DNA of 64,000 nucleotides from JAPHTQ01 sp050302275 (GTDB lineage Bacteria > Pseudomonadota > Gammaproteobacteria > Thiohalomonadales > Thiohalomonadaceae): assembly GCA_050302275.1 (NCBI GenBank), contig JBNLAT010000001.1, forward strand, positions 186,001 through 250,000, in the 5' to 3' direction. Below the pieces are notes generated by a model. It saw nothing but the letters and a program-made list of their open reading frames with translations. It was not told where the DNA came from and made no database searches. Position numbers and translations under genes: made by a program. This document shows, in pieces, positions 9,683 to 18,890 of this stretch. Positions within the stretch are counted from its first letter, which is position 1. Every line of letters starts with the position of its first letter.

Positions 9683-10199
9683 GCGGCCACTGATGCAACA
9701 CACTGTAGCGCACGCCACCCGGCGCACTCTCCGATAACACCAGGGCAAACCCCTCCGCTCGCCACTCCGTGCGCGGCGCCTCAGTCTGCGGCATCGCTTG
9801 CGCCTTGCGCAGTAGGGTGACGTGGGGGCGGTAGGGACGCGGGTCGGGCTCAAGGCCGCAATGGCGCATGGCCGCTGCCAGGGCCTCGGCCAGATGCACC
9901 AGTGTTTCAGGAACCTCAGTGGGGCCGTACCAGATCACCTTGGGATGCTTCCAGTAACCGAATTGATCCAGGGTAAAACTGAACGGCGGCAGCTGAATTT
10001 TCGAAGCGGCCTGTTCCAGGCAGCCTCGGGTAGCGACATCGACATTGCCGGGAAAGGCCAGGGTCAGGTGGAGATTGTTCGCCACCACCACACGCCCCGG
10101 AAAATCGGCCAACAGGGAAAAACAGCGCTGCAGATCTCGCCGCTGAGCCGCATCGGGCCAGAGGGCAAAAAACAGGCGTTGTTTCCCTGACTCATTCAT
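9672..10199 (-). CDS. thpR: RNA 2',3'-cyclic phosphodiesterase ThpR (2H family)
   Basis: 2H phosphoesterase historically called 2'-5' RNA ligase; it opens 2',3'-cyclic phosphates on RNA. It has 175 residues. The two catalytic HxTx motifs are NNLHLTLAFPG (about 41-51) and YRPHVTLLRKA (about 125-135). The ATG at 10199 is preferred because the family starts close to RLFFALWP; a longer in-frame opening would run deep into pncC. It overlaps the pncC stop by 8 bp, implying translational coupling. Its 3' end overlaps the convergent WYL gene by 11 bp. Confidence 0.93.
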   Translation of the reverse strand: MNESGKQRLFFALWPDAAQRRDLQRCFSLLADFPGRVVVANNLHLTLAFPGNVDVATRGCLEQAASKIQLPPFSFTLDQFGYWKHPKVIWYGPTEVPETLVHLAEALAAAMRHCGLEPDPRPYRPHVTLLRKAQAMPQTEAPRTEWRAEGFALVLSESAPGGVRYSVLHQWPLRS

Positions 10200-10707
10200 C
10201 GAGACGCGACAATATGCCCTGCAGGGCGTAGAGAACGGCCTGACGGCGTACCGCCTCACGGTCACCCTCGAAATGGCAGCGTTCGGTCCAGGTCTCCCCT
10301 CCATGCACGGCAAAGCCGAAGCAGACGGTCCCCACCGGTTTCTCGTCGGTCGCACCGCTGGGGCCGGCGATACCGCTAATGGCTAACGCGACATGGGCAG
10401 TGCTATGCTCCAGCGCCCCGGTCGCCATCTCGGCGACAGTCGCCTCGCTCACCGCACCGTGCACGCTCAGAGTCTCGTTGCTTACCCCCAGCATCTCTCC
10501 CTTCGCCTGATTGGTGTAGGTGACAAAGCCCCGCTCGAACCAGGCCGAACTACCCGCCAGATCGGTACAGACCTTGGCCACCCAACCACCGGTGCACGAC
10601 TCGGCGGTCGCCAGCATCAAGCCCTTCTCCAGCAACTTGTCGGCAACGGCACTGGCACTGGCACAAAGTGCTGAATCGGAAGGACTATTCATTGTTGTAT
10701 TTGTCAT
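10192..10707 (-). CDS. pncC: nicotinamide-nucleotide amidohydrolase PncC (CinA C-terminal type)
   Basis: Deamidates nicotinamide mononucleotide to NaMN in NAD recycling. It has 171 residues and consists only of the CinA C-terminal domain. Signature segments are LATAESCTGGWVAK (about 32-45), GAVSEATVAEMA and ISGIAGPSGATDEKPVGTVCFG (the catalytic Ser is in the ESCTGG segment). The start ATG at 10707 follows AAGG at about 5 bp. It is coupled to thpR. The presence of pncC near recA and mutS is the conserved gammaproteobacterial arrangement, although recA is separated here by the WYL gene and thpR. Confidence 0.95.
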   Translation of the reverse strand: MTNTTMNSPSDSALCASASAVADKLLEKGLMLATAESCTGGWVAKVCTDLAGSSAWFERGFVTYTNQAKGEMLGVSNETLSVHGAVSEATVAEMATGALEHSTAHVALAISGIAGPSGATDEKPVGTVCFGFAVHGGETWTERCHFEGDREAVRRQAVLYALQGILSRLDE

Positions 10708-10748
10708 CTAACCTTATCTTTCCCAATTCGAATTTATAAAAAAGCTAC

Positions 10749-11105
10749 ATGGAAATCCGCGGCTCGCTTCACTCCAACTGGCTCCCGACGCCTGCCAACC
10801 AGCGCAGTGCGCAGGAGCAGCGCGTCGACGAAAAGGAGAGACAGGCTGAACGCCCAACGGAGCCTGGTCCGCTGAGGGAATATATCAGTCGTGGCGATGT
10901 TGTGCAGGGGCAGGGAAATGCCGATTACCGCGAGGCGCTGGCGCGAGCCCGCCAGGGCCGGGATACCCCGGCAGAGGGAAGCGTGAATAATTCGACGAGT
11001 ACTTCGCGCAAAGCGCAACAAGCACTGGACGCCTATCAGAGCAACGCCAGTGCCGTAGACAGCGGCGGGGTGGAGCTACTGCCGCGGGTGGACGGCTACG
11101 CCTGA
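10749..11105 (+). CDS. small hypothetical protein
   Basis: A 118-residue soluble, strongly polar protein with no signal peptide or membrane segment. Residues 1-70 are rich in Gln, Glu and Arg and probably disordered. A helical patch, SRKAQQALDAYQSN (about 86-99), precedes a C-terminus ending RVDGYA. I associate short proteins ending in a D-x-Y-A-like tail with hypothetical proteins of this region in other gammaproteobacteria, but I cannot verify that. It is divergent from pncC (41 bp) and converges on the PilZ gene with a 10-bp stop-codon overlap. No ribosome-binding site is convincing. Function unknown. Confidence 0.6.
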   Translation: MEIRGSLHSNWLPTPANQRSAQEQRVDEKERQAERPTEPGPLREYISRGDVVQGQGNADYREALARARQGRDTPAEGSVNNSTSTSRKAQQALDAYQSNASAVDSGGVELLPRVDGYA

Positions 11106-11422
11106 TCAGTTTCGTTGGGGTGGATCTGCTTGATCTGCACACCCAGTTCGTATTTTCCCGCTTCGGGATTATCGACCCGGTTGACCGTGCAGCTCGCATG
11201 CAGCGGCGGCACAATCGCCTCTTCCGGTGCCAGAGTGATATCGATCTCCGCCCCTTCTGCAACCTCCACCGAGCAGATCACCGAAAGCCCCGAGGCACTC
11301 AGATTCTTCGCAATCCCCTGATGGACGATGTCGTCACCCTTGATAGAAAAGGTCATGGGACACTCCAACTGCATACGCTGGAAATCCCGCTTTTCAGAAA
11401 AGTCACCCCGATGCAGCATCAT
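11096..11422 (-). CDS. PilZ-domain protein
   Basis: Single PilZ domain of 108 residues, a likely cyclic-di-GMP receptor. Both ligand motifs are present: RxxxR in EKRDFQRMQ (R12...R16) and NxSxxG in AKNLSASGLS (about 41-46). The remainder forms the beta-barrel (ITLAPEEAIVPPLHASCTV). The start is the first of two ATGs at 11422, behind GGAGGAGAAC. It is divergent from mutS and convergent with the small hypothetical gene. The output partner is unknown. A second PilZ gene and two GGDEF genes occur later in the window. Confidence 0.9.
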   Translation of the reverse strand: MMLHRGDFSEKRDFQRMQLECPMTFSIKGDDIVHQGIAKNLSASGLSVICSVEVAEGAEIDITLAPEEAIVPPLHASCTVNRVDNPEAGKYELGVQIKQIHPNETDQA

Positions 11423-11549
11423 CTGTTCTCCTCCGCGGTATCATTCTCATAGTTAGCAAACCGGTCACAGGCTCGCAAGCACCCGTATCACACTTTCTAC
11501 AGCGTAGTCTCTCTGGCCCGTAAAAGCGCTCTCCGATACACTTGCCCGG

Positions 11550-14120
11550 ATGAGTCAGGCCAGACAGAAAACCGCCGTCCCGGGCGAGCACACGCCAATG
11601 ATGCAGCAGTACCTGCGCATCAAAGCGGACTATCCGCACATGTTGCTGTTCTATCGCATGGGCGACTTCTACGAACTCTTCTACGACGACGCCCGCCGTG
11701 CGGCGGAACTGCTGGATATCACCCTCACCGCCCGCGGCTCCTCGGCAGGCGAACCGATCCCGATGGCCGGGGTGCCCTACCACGCGGTGGAAGGTTACCT
11801 GGCACGACTGATCCGCCTGGGACAATCGGTCGCCATCTGCGAACAGATCGGTGATCCGGCCACCAGCAAGGGGCCAGTCGAACGTCAGGTGGTGCGCATC
11901 GTTACCCCTGGCACGGTCACCGACGAAGCCCTGCTGGAAGAACGACGCGACAACCTGATTAGTGCCATCGCCGTCCACGGCGAAAACTTCGGTCTAGCTA
12001 CTCTGGATCTGACCAGTGGCCGCTTCGTGGTGGAGGAAGTCAACAGCAACGAAACCCTCGCCTCGGAACTGGAACGACTCCGCCCGGCGGAACTGTTGCT
12101 GGCGGAGGGCATGGAGATCAGCCACAGTGCCAGTCGCAAAACCCTGCCGCCCTGGTATTTCGAGCGGGAGAGCGCCGAGCGGCTACTCACCACGCAATTC
12201 GGTACCCGCGACCTGACCGGTTTCGGCTGTAGTGAAATGCCTCTGGCCATCGGCGCGGCCGGGGCACTGTTGCAATATGTACAGGATACCCAGCGCACCG
12301 CCCTGCCCCACCTGCGCGGCCTGTCGGTAGAACAGCGGGACGATGCGGTACTGCTCGATGCGGCGAGCCGCCGTAATCTGGAACTGGAACACCACCTGGG
12401 CGGTGACCACCGTCGCACCCTGGCGGGGGTCATGGACAACACCGCCACGCCCATGGGTAGTCGTCTGCTGCGGCGCTGGATCAACCGACCGTTACGCGAT
12501 CGACAGACCCTGAGTAAACGGCAGCAGGCAATTACCACGCTACTGGAACAGAATCTGTTTGAGCCGCTACGTGAACAGCTTCGCGGTATCGGTGACATCG
12601 AACGTATTCTCAGTCGGATCGCCCTCAAATCGGCGCGGCCACGTGACCTGACCCGACTGCGTGATGCCCTGGGACGCCTCCCCGCATTACATGAGTTACT
12701 GAACAGCGGCGACACACCGTTGCTGGCCGAACTGCTGCAACGCATCGCCACCTGGCCGGAGATCCATGCGCTGCTGCAACGGGCCGTCATCGAAGAGCCG
12801 CCGCAGTTGATCCGCGACGGCGGCGTGGTTGCCCCCGGCTACGACAAGGATCTGGACGAACTACGTGCCATCCGCGAAAACGCCGCCCAGTTCCTGATCG
12901 ATCTGGAACAGCGGGAACGGGAGCGCAGCGGCATTCCCACCCTCAAGGTGAGCTACAACAAGGTCCACGGTTACTACATCGAAGTCACCCGGGCGCAGAG
13001 CGACAAAGTGCCTGAGGATTACCAACGCCGCCAGACCCTCAAGGCAGCCGAACGCTATATCACACCTGAATTAAAGGCCTTCGAGGACAAAGCGCTCTCC
13101 GCCGCCGAACGCGCCCTGGCGCGGGAGAAACAACTCTACGAACAACTGCTCGATACCCTCTGTTCCGATCTGGGTGGACTACAAGAAACCGCCGCGGCGC
13201 TGGCGGAACTGGATGCGCTTAACAACCTCGCGGAACGGGCCGACGCCTTTAATCTGGTCTGCCCGGAACTGAGCGAAACGGTGGGACTGGAGATCTGCGG
13301 TGGACGTCATCTGGTAGTCGAACAGATGCTCGACGATCCGTTCGTCCCCAACGACATCGTTCTCAATAACGAGCGCCGCATGCTCATCGTCACCGGCCCC
13401 AACATGGGCGGTAAATCGACCTACATGCGCCAGACCGCGCTAATCGTTTTGCTGGCCCACATCGGCAGTTTCGTTCCAGCTTCCAGTGCAAGGATCGGCA
13501 GCTTCGATCGTATCTTCACCCGCATCGGCGCCTCCGACGATCTGGCCACCGGCCGTTCCACCTTCATGGTGGAGATGACCGAGACCGCCAACATCCTCAA
13601 CAACGCGACGGCACAAAGTTTGGTACTGATGGATGAGATCGGGCGCGGCACTTCCACCTTTGACGGCATGTCATTGGCCTGGGCCTGTGCCTCTCATCTG
13701 GCGAAACAGTTACACGCCTTTACCCTTTTCGCCACTCACTACTTCGAACTCACCGCCCTACCCGAACTGCTCGACGGCGTTGCCAACGTCCATCTCGATG
13801 CGACGGAACACGGCGAGGAGATCATCTTTCTTCACAGCGTCAAAGAAGGCCCTGCCAGCCAGAGTTACGGACTGCAGGTTGCACGTCTGGCGGGCGTGCC
13901 TCGTGAGGTGGTGACACTGGCAAGGGAAAAACTGGTCGCGCTGGAAAATGGTAGTGCCGTGGCAACCGAGCAGGCCTCGGTCGATCATCAGTTGGGACTG
14001 TTCCAACCTGATGCGAACGAGCCACTGCGCGAAGCATTGGCGCAACTCGACCCTGACAGCCTCACGCCCAAAGAAGCACTGGAACAACTTTACCGACTCA
14101 AGGGATTGGTGAAAGAATAA
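11550..14120 (+). CDS. mutS: DNA mismatch repair protein MutS
   Basis: Mismatch-recognition ATPase of 856 residues, full length for MutS1. The mismatch-wedging Phe-Xaa-Glu is in MGDFYELF (F40, E42). The connector, lever (DLIRDGGVVAPGYDKDLDEL-type clamp region) and clamp follow. The ATPase has Walker A TGPNMGGKSTYM near 615-626, Walker B LVLMDEIGRGTSTFDG and the ATHYFELTAL switch. The C-terminal dimer/clamp-binding helix is at PKEALEQLYRL. Its start ATG is about 130 bp from the divergent PilZ gene. It heads a plus-strand run with sixA, the CHAD gene and the AddB-like and AddA-like genes. mutL is far away, at 55.6-57.2 kb. Confidence 0.98.
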   Translation: MSQARQKTAVPGEHTPMMQQYLRIKADYPHMLLFYRMGDFYELFYDDARRAAELLDITLTARGSSAGEPIPMAGVPYHAVEGYLARLIRLGQSVAICEQIGDPATSKGPVERQVVRIVTPGTVTDEALLEERRDNLISAIAVHGENFGLATLDLTSGRFVVEEVNSNETLASELERLRPAELLLAEGMEISHSASRKTLPPWYFERESAERLLTTQFGTRDLTGFGCSEMPLAIGAAGALLQYVQDTQRTALPHLRGLSVEQRDDAVLLDAASRRNLELEHHLGGDHRRTLAGVMDNTATPMGSRLLRRWINRPLRDRQTLSKRQQAITTLLEQNLFEPLREQLRGIGDIERILSRIALKSARPRDLTRLRDALGRLPALHELLNSGDTPLLAELLQRIATWPEIHALLQRAVIEEPPQLIRDGGVVAPGYDKDLDELRAIRENAAQFLIDLEQRERERSGIPTLKVSYNKVHGYYIEVTRAQSDKVPEDYQRRQTLKAAERYITPELKAFEDKALSAAERALAREKQLYEQLLDTLCSDLGGLQETAAALAELDALNNLAERADAFNLVCPELSETVGLEICGGRHLVVEQMLDDPFVPNDIVLNNERRMLIVTGPNMGGKSTYMRQTALIVLLAHIGSFVPASSARIGSFDRIFTRIGASDDLATGRSTFMVEMTETANILNNATAQSLVLMDEIGRGTSTFDGMSLAWACASHLAKQLHAFTLFATHYFELTALPELLDGVANVHLDATEHGEEIIFLHSVKEGPASQSYGLQVARLAGVPREVVTLAREKLVALENGSAVATEQASVDHQLGLFQPDANEPLREALAQLDPDSLTPKEALEQLYRLKGLVKE

Positions 14121-14172
14121 GGTCACACCTAAGCTGTACCGTATTGGATTTTCAGATACCGGGAGCATGGAT

Positions 14173-14679
14173 ATGCCACAGCTACTGATCCTCCGCCACG
14201 CCATCGCCATGGAACGGGATGAAGCCGCCGAGCTTTCCCTGAGCGACTTCGAGCGTCCACTTACCGACAGGGGACGCGAGCGCATGCAACAGATCGCTGC
14301 AGGGATTAAACACGCTATCCTCGAACCCGCCCTGATCCTCAGTAGTCCCCTGCTTCGCGCCCGCCAAACCGCTGAGATTCTCGCCGCCGAGTATGAGCAT
14401 GTCGATCTGGAGATCATCGACGAGCTTTCACCCGGCCACTCCCTGCACCAACTCATCGCCGTACTGCAAAAACAGCAGGTATCCGCCCCGCTGGTGATCG
14501 TCGGCCACGAACCTTCACTCAGCAACTTCGCCGGACTGCTGCTCTGCGGCAGACCATTCAGCCCGATGCAGTTGAAAAAGGGTGGCGCGGCATTGATCGA
14601 GTTTAATCAACGTATCGACAGCGGCTGCGGTAACCTGCTCTGGCTGATGCCTCCGCGTCTGTTGCGTAGTTGTGGCTAG
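14173..14679 (+). CDS. sixA: phosphohistidine phosphatase SixA
   Basis: Histidine-phosphatase-superfamily enzyme that removes phosphate from phosphohistidine, for example on HPt domains or NPr. It has 168 residues. The catalytic RHA is in LLILRHAIAMERDE (His about 9), LSSPLLRARQTAEIL supplies the second arginine region, and the C-terminal catalytic His is in VIVGHEPSLSNF. The ATG at 14173 is chosen over the one at 14167 because GGAG lies 7 bp before it. The stop overlaps the GTG of the CHAD gene by 8 bp, so the two are probably translationally coupled. Confidence 0.92.
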   Translation: MPQLLILRHAIAMERDEAAELSLSDFERPLTDRGRERMQQIAAGIKHAILEPALILSSPLLRARQTAEILAAEYEHVDLEIIDELSPGHSLHQLIAVLQKQQVSAPLVIVGHEPSLSNFAGLLLCGRPFSPMQLKKGGAALIEFNQRIDSGCGNLLWLMPPRLLRSCG

Positions 14680-15469
14680 GATATTCGTCAACAACCAACA
14701 TCTTTCACAACTCATGGCGGAAAAGCGCTATGACGTCGAACAGGCGCTACAGCACTTCACCAGCACTGACGATGCCAAAGCCTTACACGATCTTCGGGTC
14801 GCCCTGCGACGGCTGCAAACCCTGTTACGAATTATCGATCACGATAGCCTCACCCCGCTGCGTGCATTATTCAAACGTACCAATCAGGCACGGGATATGG
14901 AGGTTTTTATCCAGATTCTTGGGCAGTTGAACCTATCTTCCACCGAGCTGGAACAGCATTGGCGGCAGCAACTGGTCGAAGCATTACGCGAACTTCGACT
15001 AACGCTAGGGAGTTCATGGGAAGCAATAGCGCACTGTCTGCCGGATAAGTTCGAAACAGAGGAGACGCTGCGACAACTCGCCACCAAACGACTCATCCAT
15101 GAAATTCGGCGCATGCAAAAACGACGCACACAACTATGCCGTCACTGGGATGCGCATACGGCTCACAAATTGCGCATTAGCGGAAAACATCTCCGTTACC
15201 TCCTGGAACCTTTCACCGACAAGGACAACAGTGTCGAAGCGTGTGTCGATGCACTAAAGTCGTTTCAGGATCTACTGGGGGAATACCACGACTATGATGT
15301 CATGGTCTTCCGCCTGAAAAACGAGAGCGTTGCCGTAAGCACGATAGATACACTCATACAGCGTATGCGAGGCCTGCATGACAACTTCATCGCCCGCTAC
15401 GGCGATAAGTCGAACAACCCACTGGACAACCTGCTAAATCAGGCACAACAAGATCTTGTGCGGCGGTAA
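14672..15469 (+). CDS. CHAD-domain protein
   Basis: All-helical CHAD protein of 265 residues. CHAD domains bind inorganic polyphosphate through conserved basic residues; here these sit in KALHDLRVALRRLQTLLRI (about 29-47) and HKLRISGKHLRYLLEPF (about 166-182), two pseudosymmetric halves. No CYTH triphosphatase domain is attached. The GTG start overlaps sixA. The gene's base composition looks somewhat more AT-rich than mutS. A polyP-related accessory or localisation role is likely from the family; the pairing with a phosphatase is suggestive but unproven. Confidence 0.88.
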   Translation: MARIFVNNQHLSQLMAEKRYDVEQALQHFTSTDDAKALHDLRVALRRLQTLLRIIDHDSLTPLRALFKRTNQARDMEVFIQILGQLNLSSTELEQHWRQQLVEALRELRLTLGSSWEAIAHCLPDKFETEETLRQLATKRLIHEIRRMQKRRTQLCRHWDAHTAHKLRISGKHLRYLLEPFTDKDNSVEACVDALKSFQDLLGEYHDYDVMVFRLKNESVAVSTIDTLIQRMRGLHDNFIARYGDKSNNPLDNLLNQAQQDLVRR

Positions 15470-15530
15470 ACGAAACCATCCCTCTTGCATGTGGTTTAAT
15501 AGACGCACACCTGTAACCTGAAGAACCTCG

Positions 15531-18467
15531 GTGACCACAGATACTGCCATCGCTGACCGTCTGACCCTGCTGCCCTTTTCCAGTGATCCACTAGAAGAAC
15601 TGGCGAAGCAGCTATTGCTGGATCATCGGCAGCAACTCCCCAGACTGGAAACCATCACCGTCCTGCTGCCCGATGCCGCACAGGCGCCGCGCCTGCGCCA
15701 ACTGCTGTTGCAACAGGCGGAATCTCTGGGACATAACGCCCTGCTTGGGCCACGGATTCTGGCGTGGCGTCACTGGGTCTCGGAACAGCACGTCACTGAA
15801 CAGGCCAGCATCAGTGACTACCGCCGCGAACTCATCCTGGTACAGGCACTGCGCAAGCACAGCAAACTGTTCGGCAACGCCAACCACTGGGCGCTGGCAG
15901 ACAGCCTGCTGCAACTGTTTGATGAGCTGACCCTGAACCAGACGGGCCTGCCTGAGGATCTGGACGAGTTCCATCAGCGGGTAGCTAAAGGCTATGGTCT
16001 GGCACCCCACACCATCACTGCGATGGAACGTGAAGCGCAATTGATCCACACCCTGTGGCAAGCCTGGCACCAGGAGTTAGATGCACGAAACCTGATCGAT
16101 CGTAATGCCCGTTACCTGCTGCAACTCGCCGCCACGCTGGCGCAGCCACCAGCCACCCCGATTTATCTCTTCGCCCCACTCACTCACTGCGCAGCGGAAC
16201 GTGAATGGTTGGCGGGGATGGCCCAACAACATCAGGTAAAGCTGTTTTTGCATGGGCACCTGTCGCAAACCCTGCCCGAGGAATCGTTACTCCACCCTGA
16301 GGCACCGTTGCAACGACTGCTCGCGACAATGGGCGCGGAACAGATGACCTGTCAGGGAGATAGCGACTATAGCCAGATGCTGGATCAAATTTTCGCTGCG
16401 GCAACGGAAACACCGCTGCGGCAACGGGCGCTCGATTTTGCCTCAAGGGTCGCCGCTTCGCCGCTAACAGATCGTCTGGCACGCTTCGCCGCCAACGACG
16501 ATGAAGAGGAGGCGCGTGCCGTCGAACTGCAGGTCCGTCGCTGGCTGCTGCAGGGAAAAAACCGTATCGGTATCGTCTGCGAAAACCGCCGTCTTGCCCG
16601 TCGCGTACGCGCCCTGCTGGAACGGGCCGACGTCCCGGTCGAGGACGCCGCAGGCTGGGCACTCTCCACCACCAGTGCCGCGGCAATGCTGGAGCGCTGG
16701 TTACAGTGTATCGAAGAGGACTTTCCCCATCTGGCAATGCTGGACCTGCTCAAGTCTCCGTTCTTCTGTACCGAGGAACAGCGGGAGGCGCATCTGGCGG
16801 ATGTCTACGTATTGGAGCGGGACATCGTATTGCATGAAAACATCGGCAGCGGACTTGCCCGTTACCGACGCCACCTCAAATACCGCCAACACCGCCTGAT
16901 GCCCGAACTGGCCGCACGTCTTGAGCCGGTCGATGCCCTGCTGGCGCAACTCGAAACCGCGGCAAAACCGATGCAGGCCTTTGTCAAAGGCAAAACCGCC
17001 GATGCGGCAGTGTTGCTGGAACAATTATTAGAGAGCCTGAAAACTCTGGGCATGACCCTGCAACTCGCCGACGATGAAGCGGGGATGCGCCTGCTGGAAG
17101 AGCTGGAAAAAATGCAGCAGGCGGCCACCGGTGAACAGCACCCACTGGAGTGGATCGAGTTCCACAACTGGCTCGGTAGCAGCCTGGAACGCTACGATTT
17201 CAAGCCGAGCGCCAGCGGACAGCCGGTGGTATTGATGGAACTGGCGAAGAGCCTCCCAGGACACTTTGATGCACTGGTCATCGCCTCAGCGGAACGGGAA
17301 AAGATGCCGGGTGGAGTCTCGGGTAGCCCGTTCTTCAACGACGTGGTACGCCGCGAACTGGGACTCCCCTGCGCCGATGAGCAATTGGCCATCCCGTTCT
17401 ACCACTTCCGCCGTCTGCTGGAAGCCGCCCCGACACTACTCATCACCCATTGCGCGCAGCGCAGCGGTGAAGAGGTCCTGCCCAGCCCCTGGCTGGAGTT
17501 ACTGCTTGCCTTTCAGCGACTGGCCTACCAGTCCGGTCTTGACGACCTGCAACTATCGGCACTCTTGAGTTCAGAACAATCTGCTGTAGTCCGCTCACGA
17601 ACGCTACCGCCACAAAGTCAGCAGCCCCAACCAGCAATCGACACCAAGCTGCTACCCAAACGCTACTCGGCCAGTGCTTACCAGCAATTGATGGACTGCC
17701 CATACCAGTTCTTTGCTGCCCGGGGGCTTGGCCTGGCGCCACCGGATGCGATCCGTGAGGCACTGGAAAAATCCGATTACGGCGAGCGGGTACATCGCTG
17801 CCTGCAGGCCCTACACGGCGAGGTAGATAAACTGCCCGGACCTTTCATCGGCGAGTGGAGTGCAAATCGACGCAACGAGGCGATCGCTCTGCTGGAACAG
17901 ATCAGCGACGCGGTATTCGCACGGGATCTGGAAGACAACTTCCTCCATCGCGGTTGGCTACAGCGCTGGAAGAAACACATTCCCGACTACATCGACTGGC
18001 AACTGCAACGCGCCGCAGAGTGGCGAGTCACAACCGTGGAGCAACAGTTGCAGCAGGAGCAGGTGCTACCCGGCCTGACCCTGCATGGACGTCTGGATCG
18101 CTGCGACAGTAATGGTTCCGCCCAGGCCATCGTCGACTATAAAACGGGACAGCGTCTTCCCGATCTGGAGAGTGTGATCAGCGGCGAGGCGGTACAACTG
18201 CCCTTCTATGCACTGCTGGCAGCGGATGGCGAACAACCGATCGAGCAGGTGGAATACCTGTCTCTGGATACCGAGAAGGTGAGTAGCCGTACACTGCTGG
18301 AGGGTGAGGAGTTAAGGTCGCTGGCGGCAGTGGTGGGTGAACGACTGCAACAGTTGCATCAGCACATGCTGGAAGGAACCTCGCTGCCCGCCTGGGGCAC
18401 TGAAGAGACCTGTAGCTACTGTCGTTTTGCGGGGATCTGTCGCCGGGCGGCGTGGCTTGAAAAGTAA
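15531..18467 (+). CDS. AddB-like PD-(D/E)XK nuclease, probable DNA repair protein
   Basis: A 978-residue protein of the AddB/RexB-like 'probable DNA repair protein' family. An inactivated helicase-like body has no evident Walker A. The C-terminal RecB-type nuclease is bracketed by a Fe-S staple: Cys in MDCPYQFF (about 723) and CSYCRFAGIC (about 960/963/969). The nuclease core contains LHGRLDRCD and AIVDYKTGQ (about 855-870). The start is GTG at 15531. It is followed, after 423 bp, by the AddA-like helicase-nuclease in the same direction. Together they probably process double-strand breaks, as RecBCD does. Gene names are withheld because this gammaproteobacterial branch is divergent from Bacillus AddAB. 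Confidence 0.85.
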   Translation: MTTDTAIADRLTLLPFSSDPLEELAKQLLLDHRQQLPRLETITVLLPDAAQAPRLRQLLLQQAESLGHNALLGPRILAWRHWVSEQHVTEQASISDYRRELILVQALRKHSKLFGNANHWALADSLLQLFDELTLNQTGLPEDLDEFHQRVAKGYGLAPHTITAMEREAQLIHTLWQAWHQELDARNLIDRNARYLLQLAATLAQPPATPIYLFAPLTHCAAEREWLAGMAQQHQVKLFLHGHLSQTLPEESLLHPEAPLQRLLATMGAEQMTCQGDSDYSQMLDQIFAAATETPLRQRALDFASRVAASPLTDRLARFAANDDEEEARAVELQVRRWLLQGKNRIGIVCENRRLARRVRALLERADVPVEDAAGWALSTTSAAAMLERWLQCIEEDFPHLAMLDLLKSPFFCTEEQREAHLADVYVLERDIVLHENIGSGLARYRRHLKYRQHRLMPELAARLEPVDALLAQLETAAKPMQAFVKGKTADAAVLLEQLLESLKTLGMTLQLADDEAGMRLLEELEKMQQAATGEQHPLEWIEFHNWLGSSLERYDFKPSASGQPVVLMELAKSLPGHFDALVIASAEREKMPGGVSGSPFFNDVVRRELGLPCADEQLAIPFYHFRRLLEAAPTLLITHCAQRSGEEVLPSPWLELLLAFQRLAYQSGLDDLQLSALLSSEQSAVVRSRTLPPQSQQPQPAIDTKLLPKRYSASAYQQLMDCPYQFFAARGLGLAPPDAIREALEKSDYGERVHRCLQALHGEVDKLPGPFIGEWSANRRNEAIALLEQISDAVFARDLEDNFLHRGWLQRWKKHIPDYIDWQLQRAAEWRVTTVEQQLQQEQVLPGLTLHGRLDRCDSNGSAQAIVDYKTGQRLPDLESVISGEAVQLPFYALLAADGEQPIEQVEYLSLDTEKVSSRTLLEGEELRSLAAVVGERLQQLHQHMLEGTSLPAWGTEETCSYCRFAGICRRAAWLEK

Positions 18468-18469
18468 AA

Positions 18470-18495
18470 GGGCGGTCGGTTTTCACCGACCGCCC
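18470..18495. terminator. 11-bp hairpin just after the AddB-like gene
   Basis: GGGCGGTCGGT and ACCGACCGCCC form a perfect stem with a TTTC loop, 3 bp after the stop codon. On the plus strand no U-tract follows. On the minus strand the stem is followed by TTTTACTTTTC, so the hairpin looks like a terminator for antisense transcription entering the AddB-like gene, or a transcript-end stabiliser. Confidence 0.55.
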
Positions 18496-18890
18496 CAGAT
18501 ATTCCATGTGGGCATCCATGCCAGGGGTTTTCTTCCTGAATACCCTGTCCTTGAAGGAAGTCCTCTGTCCGAAACTTGTTGTTCCCTGTAGCCTCCATGC
18601 TTGCCGCATCCTGCGGCTCGCGAGACATCCGTGGAAACGTTCCCTGTCCTTGGCTATAAGACTACCACTTCTGAATTATCCTACAAGCTGCCAACCTGGC
18701 CGCTTACAGGGGGTCTGGAATGGGTAAGAATATGGAAAATTCTTGATTATCTGATAGTTACAGATACCGTGAAAAAAATTTCGAGCCATTCTAGGACAGT
18801 ATTTGCCAGATATTTCCTACACAGGAATAGGAAATATCCTACAAGCGAGACGCTGTTTACCCAGCCCAAACAGGCCAGTATTCTCTCCCT
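18496..18890. other. AT-richer intergenic region between AddB-like and AddA-like genes
   Basis: About 395 bp with no supportable gene; it is unusually long for two genes expected to work together. ATCCTACAAGC occurs twice (near 18677 and 18836). A nested palindrome lies at 18809-18838, just upstream of the AddA-like start. It probably carries a separate promoter for the AddA-like gene. Confidence 0.6.
18809..18838. promoter_or_regulatory. nested palindrome upstream of AddA-like gene
   Basis: GATATTTCC and GGAAATATC (18809-18817, 18830-18838) are perfect 9-bp arms; inside them TTCCT-ACAC-AGGAA overlaps as a second dyad. The site is 52 bp before the ATG at 18891. It is a candidate operator; no regulator can be assigned. 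Confidence 0.45.
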
